From: Aromatoleum aromaticum EbN1
GTDB taxonomy: Bacteria > Pseudomonadota > Gammaproteobacteria > Burkholderiales > Rhodocyclaceae
Length of the DNA stretch: 64,000 nucleotides
Direction of reading: 5' to 3'
NCBI RefSeq assembly: GCF_000025965.1
Contig: NC_006513.1
Coordinates: 3,687,400 to 3,751,399, forward strand
Below are positions 1 through 8,359 of this stretch, piece after piece; the first letter of the stretch is position 1, and each line of letters begins with the position of its first letter. The translations under genes and the position numbers were made by a program. The notes below the pieces were generated by a model. The model was given only the letters and a program-made list of their open reading frames with translations. It ran no database searches and had not been told where the DNA came from.

Positions 1-492
1 GCGCAGGAAAACTTCCTCGACAACATCCTCCCGGCGCTCAGGAGGTACCCCGCTGCGGATTTCATTCCCCGGGAGGACGTCGGTGCGCTGGCAAGCGTTT
101 TCTTCTTCAACAACAGCGGCCTCGACGAACTGACCCATCACGACCAGGAGACGGAAGACACGTGGCGGAAGATCACGGGCGGCAAGGGGGAACACCCGGA
201 CGTGATGTGCACCGTCCTGCTGATGGTCGCCACGCGCCTGGAGCCCCGTCCTGCGCTGCGCAAGAAGGATGCGGTCAGCATTCTGGAAAATTTTCGCAGC
301 GCCGGCTTCGACGAGGCGGCGGTCGCCGAATTCATCCATCGCGTCGTCCCGTTCCAGTACCAGTCGGATGTCCGGCACCTGTGGGCCGAAGACCTCGGCC
401 CGGAAGCTCGCGTCGAGCTGAACGACGAGGACGAGGATCACGTCCTGGCTTACCTGCACGAGACGTGCAGGGCGACTTACAAGCTGCACTAG
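1..492 (+). CDS. Unrecognised protein, 3' part only
   Basis: The reading frame is open from the first base of the window and stops at 490-492, giving 163 residues of the C-terminal part of a longer protein. The product is soluble-looking and acidic near its end (a run of Asp/Glu about 20 residues before the stop), with no membrane segment, signal peptide or motif I can assign. An in-frame ATG near 202 exists, but the frame upstream has the same coding character, so a start there is unlikely. It lies on the same strand as the ABC exporter that begins 93 bases later; no terminator or clear promoter separates them. Function unknown. Confidence 0.6.
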   Translation, partial: AQENFLDNILPALRRYPAADFIPREDVGALASVFFFNNSGLDELTHHDQETEDTWRKITGGKGEHPDVMCTVLLMVATRLEPRPALRKKDAVSILENFRSAGFDEAAVAEFIHRVVPFQYQSDVRHLWAEDLGPEARVELNDEDEDHVLAYLHETCRATYKLH

Positions 493-585
493 CCGGAATG
501 GCTTGAGCCCGCGGGCTCCTGTCGGATCGACGCCCGCCCGCGGCACATCACCCTGGTACGACGCGGGTCTGCTATCGTCCCGCTC

Positions 586-1521
586 ATGTCCGTCATCATC
601 GATGTCGCCAATCTTTCCAAGACCTATGCCAGCGGCTTCCGGGCGCTGCGCGCGGTCAACCTCCAGATCCGGCAGGGCGAAATCTTCGCGCTGCTGGGGC
701 CGAACGGGGCAGGCAAGACGACGCTGATCAGCATCATCTGCGGCATCGTGCGGCCGAGCGAAGGCAAAGTCACCGTGGCCGGGCACGACATCATCCGCGA
801 CTACCGCACGGCGCGTTCGCTGATCGGACTGGTGCCTCAGGAGTTGACGACCGACGCTTTCGAATCCGCGTGGACGACGGTGTCGCTGAGCCGCGGGCTG
901 TTCGGAAAGGCGCCGAACCCGGCCCACCTCGAGAAGGTGTTGCGGGAGCTGTCGCTATGGGACAAGAAGGACAACAGGATCATCACCCTTTCGGGTGGCA
1001 TGAAGCGGCGCCTCTTGATCGCGAAGGCGCTCTCGCACGAGCCGCAGATCCTGTTCCTCGACGAACCCACGGCCGGAGTGGATGTCGAGCTGCGCCGCGA
1101 GATGTGGGGGCTGGTGCGGCGCCTCAGAAGCAGCGGCGTGACGATCATCCTGACCACGCATTACATCGAGGAGGCCGAGGAAATGGCCGACCGGGTCGGC
1201 GTGATCAACAACGGTGAAATCATTGTCGTCGAGGACAAGGCCGAACTGATGCGCAAGCTCGGCAGGAAGCAGCTGACGCTGCAGCTTCGGCAACCGCTCG
1301 GGGAAATCCCGCCCGCGTTGCAGCGGCACCGGCTCGAACTCGCGAACCAGGGGAGCGAACTGATCTATACCTACGACTCGCGGGCCGCGCACGGCGAGGG
1401 CGACGGCATTGTCGCGCTGCTCGACGATCTCACCGCCGCCGGCATCGGCTTCAAGGATCTGCATACCACGCAAAGCTCGCTCGAGGACATTTTCGTCGGC
1501 CTGCTGAGGAGCGGCCGATGA
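586..1521 (+). CDS. ABC-2 type exporter, ATP-binding subunit
   Basis: A 311-residue cytoplasmic ATPase that should power the permease encoded immediately downstream. Visible motifs are the Walker A loop GPNGAGKT (residues 38-45), the signature LSGGMKRR, the Walker B segment ending LDEPT, and an H-loop in [10 protein letters not shown]. The extra domain of about 90 residues after the nucleotide-binding fold is typical of the DrrA/NodI/CcmA-like multidrug and polysaccharide exporters. Its last four bases (ATGA) form the start of the permease gene, so translation is coupled. The substrate cannot be read from sequence. The family call is secure; what is exported is unknown. Confidence 0.9.
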   Translation: MSVIIDVANLSKTYASGFRALRAVNLQIRQGEIFALLGPNGAGKTTLISIICGIVRPSEGKVTVAGHDIIRDYRTARSLIGLVPQELTTDAFESAWTTVSLSRGLFGKAPNPAHLEKVLRELSLWDKKDNRIITLSGGMKRRLLIAKALSHEPQILFLDEPTAGVDVELRREMWGLVRRLRSSGVTIILTTHYIEEAEEMADRVGVINNGEIIVVEDKAELMRKLGRKQLTLQLRQPLGEIPPALQRHRLELANQGSELIYTYDSRAAHGEGDGIVALLDDLTAAGIGFKDLHTTQSSLEDIFVGLLRSGR

Positions 1522-2279
1522 ACATTCACGCGATCCGCGCGATCTACCTGTTCGAAATGGCCCGCACGAAACGCACGCTGCTGCAGAGCATCGTCTCGCC
1601 GGTGATCTCCACGTCGCTCTATTTCGTCGTTTTCGGCGCTGCCATCGGCTCGCGCATTCCGCAGATCGATGGCATCGGCTACGGCAGCTTCATCGTGCCG
1701 GGCCTGGTCATGCTGTCGCTGTTGACACAAAGCCTGTCCAACGCATCCTTCGGCATCTACTTCCCCAAGTTCACCGGCACGATCTACGAGCTGCTGTCGG
1801 CGCCCGTATCCTATGTCGAAATCATACTGAGCTACGTCGGCGCGGCCGCGACGAAGTCGATCCTCCTCGGCGCGATCATCCTTGCGACGGCCGGACTGTT
1901 CGTGCCGCTGCGCATCGAGCATCCGTTCTGGATGATCCTGTTCCTGCTGCTCACCGCCGTGACCTTCAGCCTGCTTGGTTTCATCATCGGCATCTGGGCC
2001 GACAATTTCGAGAAGCTGCAGCTCGTGCCGCTGCTGATCATCACTCCGCTGACATTCCTGGGCGGCAGCTTCTATTCGCTCGACATGCTGCCGCCGTTCT
2101 GGCAGCAGGTCAGCCTTTTCAACCCCGTGGTGTACCTGATCAGCGGCTTTCGCTGGAGCTTTTACGGCATCGCGGATGTCGCGGTGGGCGTCAGCCTCGG
2201 CATGACGATGCTGTTCCTCGCGGTCTGCGTCGCGGTCGTCGCGTGGATCTTCAAGACCGGGTACCGCCTCAAGGCCTGA
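1518..2279 (+). CDS. ABC-2 type exporter, permease subunit
   Basis: A 253-residue inner-membrane protein with six hydrophobic segments and the ABC-2 layout: an N-terminal cytoplasmic stretch, a first segment with [12 protein letters not shown], and a conserved region containing [17 protein letters not shown] before the last two helices. It overlaps the ATPase gene by ATGA and is the obvious partner. ABC-2 permeases of this subgroup move drugs, polysaccharides or lipids outward. The next gene, on the opposite strand, ends six bases after its stop, so the two converge with almost no intergenic space and no visible hairpin terminator. Confidence 0.9.
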   Translation: MNIHAIRAIYLFEMARTKRTLLQSIVSPVISTSLYFVVFGAAIGSRIPQIDGIGYGSFIVPGLVMLSLLTQSLSNASFGIYFPKFTGTIYELLSAPVSYVEIILSYVGAAATKSILLGAIILATAGLFVPLRIEHPFWMILFLLLTAVTFSLLGFIIGIWADNFEKLQLVPLLIITPLTFLGGSFYSLDMLPPFWQQVSLFNPVVYLISGFRWSFYGIADVAVGVSLGMTMLFLAVCVAVVAWIFKTGYRLKA

Positions 2280-2284
2280 AGCGG

Positions 2285-3976
2285 CTAGCGCATGTAGGCC
2301 TCGGCTACGTAGCGGCGCATCATGCGGTGGCTGTTGAAATACGCGGCGTTCTTGCTGATCGCGCCCTTCATCACCGCGATCCAGCCGCTGCGCTCGTTGC
2401 CGTTGCCGCCGTATAGCGGCAGCACGACGTTCTCGAGCTTCTCGTACAGCGACTGGGCGTCGTCCTCGCTTGCTCCGCAATTGCCGACCGCCCAGCCGGT
2501 CACGCCCTCGATGCAGCCTTCGATCCACCAGCCGTCGAGCACGCTCAGGCTCGGCACCCCATTGAATGCCGCCTTCATGCCGCTCGTGCCCGACGCCTCG
2601 AGCGGGCACAGCGGGGTATTGAGCCAGACGTCGACGCCGGACACCAGCGTCAGCGCGGTGTCCAGGTCGTAGTTCGGCAGGAATGCGATCGGGATGACGT
2701 CGTGCAGCTCCCGCATATGCGCGTGCAGGGTTTGGATGAGGCGTTTGCCTTCGTCGTCGCGCGGGTGTGCCTTGCCGGCGAGGACGATCTGGAACGGCTG
2801 CCGGCGCGCGATCGCCTTCAGCCGGTCGAGGTCGGAGAACAGCAGGTCCGGGCGCTTGTACGCGGTCATGCGCCGCGCGAATCCGAGGATCGGCCAGTGC
2901 GGCTGCAGCGCGACGCCGCACGCCGCGCGCACCCGCTCGATCAGCCGCTCTTTCGCCTGTTGGTGGACATCCTGGATCGCCGCGTCGGCAATTTGGTCGG
3001 CGCGGGCGAGCAGTTCCGGCTCGCAGCGCCACCCCGGAAGATGCGCGTCATAGAGCTTGGCGAAACCCGAGCTTGTCCAGCTCGGATGCACGCCGTTCGT
3101 GATCGAGCGGACGTGATAACCCGGGAACATCAGCCGCGACACTTCGGCATGGCGCTTGGCGACGCCGTTGACATATTCGCTGAGGTTCAGCGCGAGGTGG
3201 GTCATGTTCAGGCGATCGGCTCCGGCGAGGGACTGGAGCGTCGCGATGTCGATGAAATCCCCCAGCACGCGCTGCACGAGTTCGTACGAAAACTGGTCGT
3301 GGCCGGCCTCGACCGGCGTGTGCGTCGTGAAATTGCACAGCGTGCGCACCCGCGGGATGTCGTAGCACTGTTCGCCGGCGCGCAGGTTTTCAGCGGCGTA
3401 TGCATGACGGCGCAGCAGCTCCAGCGTCAGCAACGCCGAATGCCCCTCGTTCATGTGGTACTGGCGCACCCGGTAGCCGAGCGCGCGCAGCATCCGCGTG
3501 CCGCCAATGCCCAGCACGATTTCCTGCTTGAACCGGTAGGCGGCATCGCCGCCGTACAGGTAATGCGTCAGTTCGCGGTCTGCGCCGAGGTTTTCTGGCA
3601 GGTCGGTGTCGAGCAGGATGACCGGTTGCCTTCCGCCCATGTGTCCTACCAGCACGTAGAGCCAGCCGCCGACCCACACGTCGCGGCCCTCGATCGGCAC
3701 CGTGACTTTCGCCTCAAGCGGCGTCGCGTGTTGGGCGGGGTCCCATGGATCGGCAAGTTCGACCTGCCGGCCGCCCTCGTCGAACTGCTGGCGAAAGTAG
3801 CCTTTGCGGCTCACGAGGCTGACGGCGACGAGCGGCAGTTCGAGGTCGGCAGCGGCGCGGATCGTGTCGCCGGCGAGCACCCCGAGGCCGCCGCTGTACG
3901 TGGAGATGTCGTTGCGCAAGGCGATCTCCATCGAGAAGTACGCGATGCGCGACCGGTCGATGAAGGATTCGTGCAT
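2285..3976 (-). CDS. glgP: Alpha-glucan (glycogen) phosphorylase, short form
   Basis: A 563-residue GT35 enzyme that would release glucose-1-phosphate from glycogen or maltodextrin using PLP. It belongs to the shorter bacterial form (about 560-600 residues) and lacks the long N-terminal regulatory region of the animal and E. coli enzymes. Supporting segments are the N-terminal IAYFSMEIAL, the HMNEGHSALL block, the THTPVEAGHD block, and the C-terminal EASGTSGMKAAFNG, which holds the PLP lysine. The start at 3976 has GGAG seven bases upstream; a longer frame reaches 4057 but adds 27 residues unlike the family. No other glycogen gene is in the window; it lies downstream of, and in line with, the sensor kinase. 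Confidence 0.93.
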   Translation of the reverse strand: MHESFIDRSRIAYFSMEIALRNDISTYSGGLGVLAGDTIRAAADLELPLVAVSLVSRKGYFRQQFDEGGRQVELADPWDPAQHATPLEAKVTVPIEGRDVWVGGWLYVLVGHMGGRQPVILLDTDLPENLGADRELTHYLYGGDAAYRFKQEIVLGIGGTRMLRALGYRVRQYHMNEGHSALLTLELLRRHAYAAENLRAGEQCYDIPRVRTLCNFTTHTPVEAGHDQFSYELVQRVLGDFIDIATLQSLAGADRLNMTHLALNLSEYVNGVAKRHAEVSRLMFPGYHVRSITNGVHPSWTSSGFAKLYDAHLPGWRCEPELLARADQIADAAIQDVHQQAKERLIERVRAACGVALQPHWPILGFARRMTAYKRPDLLFSDLDRLKAIARRQPFQIVLAGKAHPRDDEGKRLIQTLHAHMRELHDVIPIAFLPNYDLDTALTLVSGVDVWLNTPLCPLEASGTSGMKAAFNGVPSLSVLDGWWIEGCIEGVTGWAVGNCGASEDDAQSLYEKLENVVLPLYGGNGNERSGWIAVMKGAISKNAAYFNSHRMMRRYVAEAYMR

Positions 3977-4069
3977 CGTGCGTCTCCGTGGGTGGCGCCA
4001 GGTGAAGGACCGGCTTGCCGAGTGACTATCCGGCGTGCACGCGCCCCACACCGGCAATATCGATCGGCT

Positions 4070-5527
4070 TCATTCTAAGCCTGGGCGGTCGCGGTGGCGG
4101 TGGCGGGGCAGGTCGACGCGGACATCGAGGCCACCGAGCTCCGCATCGCCCAGCGTGATCATGCCGCCATGCAGTTCGACGACGCGCTGCACGATCGACA
4201 GGCCGAGCCCGGCGCCGGTGCCGGTTTCGCCACGCAGGAAACGCTCGAAGAGTCTGGCTTTCATTGCGTCGGGCACGCCCGGGCCGCTGTCCTCGACATG
4301 CAGCGTCAGGCTTTGCGGCGCTGCCTGCAGAGTGACGCGCAGGCGGCCGTGCTCGGGAGTGTACTGGATCGCGTTGCCGACGAGGTTCTGCAGCAGCACG
4401 GCGAAGCTCGTGCGGTCGGCTTCGGCGCGGTAATTACCCGTTTCGTCGGCAACGAGAGTCAGTTCCTGCCCGCGTTCGAGCGCCAAGGGGATGATTTCAG
4501 CCAGTTCGTTGCGGATGAAGAGGTGCAGGTCGAGCGTCTCGACGCCCAGATCGATCGTGCCGGGTTCCAGACGCGCCAGCGTCAGCAGTTGTGCGACGAG
4601 GCGGGTGGAGCGGTCCACGCCGTGCACGAGCTGGTGCAGGGATTCGGCGCGATCGGCCGGATCGGGGGCGTCGAGCGCGTTCTGTGCGTGAATGCGCAGC
4701 ACGGCCAGCGGCGTGCGCAGCTCGTGCGCAGCGTCGGCGAGGAAGCGTTTTTCCCGTTCCAGCAGCGCATGGAGCTGCTGCAGCAGACGGTTCAACGCGG
4801 CGACCATCGGCTCGAGTTCCCGCGGCAGCCGGCCGATGACGAGCGGCGCGAGATCGTCGGGGTTGCGGGCCTTGATCAGTGCTGCCATCTGCTTGAGCGG
4901 GCGCAGGCTCCAGCCGATCGCGACCCACATCAGGACGGCGAGCAGCGGCAGCCCGACCACGTCCGGCAGCAGGGTGCGCAACGCGATCTTGCCGACCAGC
5001 TCGCCGCGCACATCCTCGCGTTCACCAACGACGATCCAGGACGCGTCGCGTACGTCGTGCAACACGAACACGCGCCAGCGATGAACGTCGATCGGCACGT
5101 TGTGGTAGCCGTCGAGCCGGCTTGCCATCACCGGAGGCAGCGCACCGTGCGGCGAGAAGTCTACGGCGAGGGTGGAGACGAGACCGGCGAACAGGTCGGC
5201 CGGCGCGCTTGCCGACTGCAGCACGATGCGGGCGCGGTCGTCGAGCACCTGGAACGCCAGCTTGCTTTCGTATGGATGGCCGGGTCGCTTCGCCTCGCGG
5301 GCGCTGGAAGCCTGGTTCAGCGTCTGTTGCAGGGATTCGCGTGCCGCCGGCGTCATGTCGCGCTCGACCATGCCTTCGAGCAACCGCGCGGTCTGGGCCA
5401 GCTGGGCATCGAACAGTTCCTCGATTTCGTGCTGCGCGTCGGAGTGGCTTTTCCACGAAAGCGTCGCCATCGATATCGCGAGCAGCCCCAGCACGAGGAC
5501 CAGCGTGCGTGTGCGGATCGAGCCCAT
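4070..5527 (-). CDS. Sensor histidine kinase, QseC/TctE-like
   Basis: A 485-residue membrane kinase. Helices at about 6-25 and 185-207 flank a periplasmic sensing region of about 160 residues, followed by HAMP, a HisKA domain with the phospho-acceptor His268 in AAHELRTPLA, and a HATPase domain with N box LVGNAIQYTPEHG and G boxes DSGPG and GAGLGLSI. Its ATG shares one base with the stop codon of the regulator gene (TGATG), so the two are co-translated. A longer frame to 5761 lies inside the regulator gene and is not credible. It closes the seven-gene minus-strand set starting near 10.6 kb and probably regulates it. The signal sensed is unknown. Confidence 0.92.
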   Translation of the reverse strand: MGSIRTRTLVLVLGLLAISMATLSWKSHSDAQHEIEELFDAQLAQTARLLEGMVERDMTPAARESLQQTLNQASSAREAKRPGHPYESKLAFQVLDDRARIVLQSASAPADLFAGLVSTLAVDFSPHGALPPVMASRLDGYHNVPIDVHRWRVFVLHDVRDASWIVVGEREDVRGELVGKIALRTLLPDVVGLPLLAVLMWVAIGWSLRPLKQMAALIKARNPDDLAPLVIGRLPRELEPMVAALNRLLQQLHALLEREKRFLADAAHELRTPLAVLRIHAQNALDAPDPADRAESLHQLVHGVDRSTRLVAQLLTLARLEPGTIDLGVETLDLHLFIRNELAEIIPLALERGQELTLVADETGNYRAEADRTSFAVLLQNLVGNAIQYTPEHGRLRVTLQAAPQSLTLHVEDSGPGVPDAMKARLFERFLRGETGTGAGLGLSIVQRVVELHGGMITLGDAELGGLDVRVDLPRHRHRDRPGLE

Positions 5528-6186
5528 CAGCCCTTGTCGACGAGATAGCCGACGCCGCGCACGGTACGGATCAGTTCGGGGAAGAATTTCTTCCGCAGGT
5601 GATGGATGTGCACCTCGAGCGCGTTGCTCTCGGCTTCCTCGCCCCAGCCGTAGAGCACCTGCTGCAGCTTGTCGCGCGTCAGCACGCGGCCGGGTTGCGC
5701 GATCAGTTCGTGGAGCAGGATGAATTCCTTGCGCTGCAGGCTTACGGTCTGGCCGTTCCACGTCACCAACTGGCTGGCGGGGTCGAGCGTGATGCCGCGA
5801 TATTCGAGCGCCGGCTGCGGACGATTGAAGCTGCGTCGCAGCAGCGCCCGCAGCCTGGCCTTGAGCTCGGCGACGTCGAAAGGCTTGACGAGATAGTCGT
5901 CTGCGCCGGCATCGAGCCCGGCGATGCGATCGGCGATGGTGTCGCGCGCGGTCAGCACCAGCACTGGTGTCGGATTCTCGGCGGCCCGCAACTGGCGCAG
6001 CACTTCGAGCCCGTCGAGCCGGGGCAGGCCGAGATCCAGCACTGCCAGCCCGAAACTCTCGTGGGTCAGGGCGTGCAGCGCGCTGCTGCCGTCCCGCACC
6101 CAGTCGACCGTGTAGCCTTCGGGCTTGAGCGACGTGAGAATCCCTTCGCCGAGGCTCGCATCGTCTTCCACCAGCAGAACCCGCAT
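5527..6186 (-). CDS. OmpR-family response regulator, QseB/TctD-like
   Basis: A 219-residue transcription regulator. The receiver domain has the acidic pair Asp8/Asp9, phospho-acceptor Asp51 in LDLGLPRLDG, the Thr/Ala of LTAR, and the Lys of LVKPFD; a winged-helix DNA-binding domain follows from about residue 125. It is coupled to the kinase gene by a one-base overlap and follows the TPR gene by 40 bases on the same strand. QseB/PmrA-type regulators bind two CTTAA half-sites one helical turn apart, and such a box occurs at 10624-10640, at the head of this gene set. That makes autoregulation and control of the whole set likely, as an inference. Confidence 0.93.
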   Translation of the reverse strand: MRVLLVEDDASLGEGILTSLKPEGYTVDWVRDGSSALHALTHESFGLAVLDLGLPRLDGLEVLRQLRAAENPTPVLVLTARDTIADRIAGLDAGADDYLVKPFDVAELKARLRALLRRSFNRPQPALEYRGITLDPASQLVTWNGQTVSLQRKEFILLHELIAQPGRVLTRDKLQQVLYGWGEEAESNALEVHIHHLRKKFFPELIRTVRGVGYLVDKG

Positions 6187-6226
6187 CGAGTGTTTTTTCC
6201 CTTCCTGTTCGTGTCGGCGTGCCGAA

Positions 6227-6877
6227 TTACTGGAGTTCGGCCTCGACCTTGCTCAGTAGCGTACGGATCTCGGCCCGCCGTCCTTCATCGGCCAGCTTCC
6301 GCCCCGGGCGGTCCGGCGCCGCCTGCGCGCGTACCAGCGCTTCCCGCGCCTGAGCATAACGCTTCTGGCGGAACAGGTAATCCCCGTAGAAATAATTCGG
6401 GTCGATGCCGTTCGGGTTGATCTCGAGCGCTTTTTGCAGCAGCGCTTCGGCCCGTTTCTTGTCGCCGAAACCGATCGGCCAGCCGGGCACCTGGTAGTAC
6501 AGCGAACCGAGACTGGTATAGGCCGACCCGTTGAGTGCCTGCGGATCGATCGCGACGGCCGCTTCGAGGTTCGACCGGGCTTCTTTGACCAGGCCCAGCG
6601 CACCGAGCCCGCCTTTGGCTCCCGCCCAGGTGCTCAGGATGATGCCGCGCCAGATCAGCAGCTCGGCCGCGTCCGGCTCCGTTTTCACCGCTTGGTCCGC
6701 TGCCTGGGCGAGCTTCTCGAAGGCGGCTTCGCGCTCGTCCTGCGGCAGCCGGTAGTTGATTTCGGCCCAGCGCGACTGCAGCTCGACGAGGTGCTGGCGG
6801 GCTTCGTCGCTGAGGGCGAAGGCTGGCAGACTGCACAGGCAGGCGAAGGCCAGGACGAGATTGCGCAGGATGTGCAT
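6227..6877 (-). CDS. Exported TPR-repeat protein
   Basis: A 216-residue protein with an N-terminal secretion signal (MHILRN, then a hydrophobic core ending SLPAFA) and a mature part of helical repeats. TPR-type spacing is clearest around the blocks with YTSLGSLYYQ, AEALLQKALEINPNG and YAQAREALVRAQ. It should be periplasmic and may act as an assembly or binding partner. I chose the start at 6877 because GGAG lies nine bases before it; an in-frame ATG at 6890-6892 directly abuts the stop of the upstream SDR gene and would add five residues. It is part of the minus-strand set with the two-component system. Its role in the pathway is unknown. Confidence 0.8.
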   Translation of the reverse strand: MHILRNLVLAFACLCSLPAFALSDEARQHLVELQSRWAEINYRLPQDEREAAFEKLAQAADQAVKTEPDAAELLIWRGIILSTWAGAKGGLGALGLVKEARSNLEAAVAIDPQALNGSAYTSLGSLYYQVPGWPIGFGDKKRAEALLQKALEINPNGIDPNYFYGDYLFRQKRYAQAREALVRAQAAPDRPGRKLADEGRRAEIRTLLSKVEAELQ

Positions 6878-6892
6878 CGATGTTTTCTCCAT

Positions 6893-7684
6893 TCAGGTTC
6901 GTGTGCGGGCAAAACGCTTGATGACGGGCAGCTGCTTGCGCAGTGCCTGGTCCACCCGGCGCGGCAGCAGGTTGTTCAGGCGCACGAAGAGCTTTTCGGG
7001 CCAGCCGAGAAAAAGCTCCTCGCGCTCGTCGCGCAGCGCCTTGACGACGGCCGAGGCGACGACTGAAGCGTCGTCCATCGTGACGCCGAGTTCGGCGTTC
7101 ATCGCGACGATCTCGGTGCTGTTCATCGGCGTGCGCGTGGCGCGCGGCGCGATGTACAGCACCTTGACGCGGGTGTCGGCGAGTTCGCGGCGCAGCGCTT
7201 CCGAGAATCCGCGCAATGCAAACTTGCTCGCGCAGTACACACTGAAGCCGGGATAACCGATCGAGCCGAAAGTCGAGCCGAGATTGAGCACGAGTGATTT
7301 TTCGCGCTGGCACAGCTCCCGCAGCAGGCGGTGCGTGAGTTGTAGCGTGCTGGTGACATTGAGCCCGATCAGCTCGGCGATCGCTTCTTCGTCGTGGTGT
7401 TCGAGAAGGCTGAAGCGGTTCGTCCCGGCGGCGTTGATGAGGCAGTTCATGCCGCCAAAGCGCCGCACTGCGGCCTGCACTGCATCGCGTCCGGCAGTCG
7501 TCCGGATATCGGCCTGGACGAGCTCGACCTGGCCGGGAAAGCGCCGGGACAACGCGTCGAGCGGTTCCGGGCGGCGCCCGGCCACAAGCAGGTGGGCGCC
7601 CTGGCGGCACAATTCGTCCGCCACTGCCTGCCCGATCCCGCCGCTCGCCCCGGTGATCAGGACGCGGCAATCTTCGATCTTCAT
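6893..7684 (-). CDS. Short-chain dehydrogenase/reductase
   Basis: A 263-residue classical SDR, expected to use NAD(P)(H) to interconvert a carbonyl and an alcohol. The cofactor motif TGASGGIG is at 11-18, the NAAG motif near 85-88, and the catalytic Ser137, Tyr150 and Lys154 are all present in the usual YxxxK arrangement. The C-terminus carries an extra basic helix (KQLPVIKRFARTRT) that could attach to a membrane. The start at 7684 has GAGGAG six bases upstream. It sits ten bases downstream of the diiron-protein gene and is part of the hemolysin-family/ligase cluster, so it probably reduces or oxidises that pathway's intermediate. The substrate is not predictable. Confidence 0.9.
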   Translation of the reverse strand: MKIEDCRVLITGASGGIGQAVADELCRQGAHLLVAGRRPEPLDALSRRFPGQVELVQADIRTTAGRDAVQAAVRRFGGMNCLINAAGTNRFSLLEHHDEEAIAELIGLNVTSTLQLTHRLLRELCQREKSLVLNLGSTFGSIGYPGFSVYCASKFALRGFSEALRRELADTRVKVLYIAPRATRTPMNSTEIVAMNAELGVTMDDASVVASAVVKALRDEREELFLGWPEKLFVRLNNLLPRRVDQALRKQLPVIKRFARTRT

Positions 7685-7694
7685 CGCCGTCTCC

Positions 7695-8348
7695 TCACGC
7701 TGCTGCCGGCAGGCTGCGGAACATGTCACCGTACAGACGATAGACGACGCGCGCGGTGTGCACCACGGCAGCCTTGTCGGCCGCATCGTCGAGGCGGTTC
7801 ATCAGGTTCTTGAACAGCTCGATGTGCTCGAGGTCCAGGCTGCCATGCGAGTTGAGGTAACTGAACGCCTGCGTCGGCAGGCCGAGCCGGTCCTGGATGA
7901 TGCCGGCAGCGCGGGTCGCGAGCGCGACGCTGGTGCCTTCGAGCACAATCACCATGCCGAAGAAGCTCACCGGGTTGTCGCGGGCGATTCGGTCGTAAAC
8001 GTAGGCGACCATCAGCTCGGTGGGCAGGTTCGGGGTTGCGCAGCGCACTGCGTCGGCGTCGCCGCCGCAGGCGCGGATATCGTCGAGAATCCATTTTTCA
8101 TGGCCGTTTTCCTCCTCGATGTATTCGGCGACCGCCGAGCGTAGCCATTCCAGCCGCTCGGGCAGCCGGGCGCCGCACGCCATCAGCAGCGGCACCGTGT
8201 GCTTGACGTGGTGGTAGGCCTGGCCGAGGAAAGCGACGTAGCTTTCGAGCTTCACGTCGCCGCTCATCGCCTGACGGATGATCGGCGCGCTCAACAGATA
8301 GTCGCGCTCGCTGGCAGTCTGTTCGAGCAGGGATTCGTAGAACGACAT
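7695..8348 (-). CDS. Heme-oxygenase-like diiron protein (TenA/PqqC/UndA superfamily)
   Basis: A 217-residue all-helical protein of the heme-oxygenase-like fold. Residues placed like the metal ligands of HOLDO enzymes are visible: Glu80-x2-His83, Glu137 in VLEGTS, and His168, Asp172 and His175 in SHGSLDLEH. Characterised relatives (UndA, SznF, BesC) use two irons and O2 to cleave or hydroxylate fatty acids or amino acids; others (TenA, PqqC) do not need iron. The ligand set argues for an oxidase here. The start at 8348 has GAGGAG upstream. It lies between the AMP ligase and the SDR, implying that it acts on an activated or ligated acyl or amino-acid substrate. The reaction is unknown. Confidence 0.82.
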   Translation of the reverse strand: MSFYESLLEQTASERDYLLSAPIIRQAMSGDVKLESYVAFLGQAYHHVKHTVPLLMACGARLPERLEWLRSAVAEYIEEENGHEKWILDDIRACGGDADAVRCATPNLPTELMVAYVYDRIARDNPVSFFGMVIVLEGTSVALATRAAGIIQDRLGLPTQAFSYLNSHGSLDLEHIELFKNLMNRLDDAADKAAVVHTARVVYRLYGDMFRSLPAAA

Positions 8349-8359
8349 CAAGTGTCTCC

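Noticed and set aside
505..518. GAGCCCGCGGGCTC palindrome before the first ABC gene
   Set aside because: Zero-loop palindrome in GC-rich sequence; not distinguishable from chance and lacks a T run.
4094..5548. Plus-strand open frame opposite the sensor kinase
   Set aside because: Gln/Arg/Ala-rich shadow without any recognisable domain; the kinase motifs on the other strand are intact.
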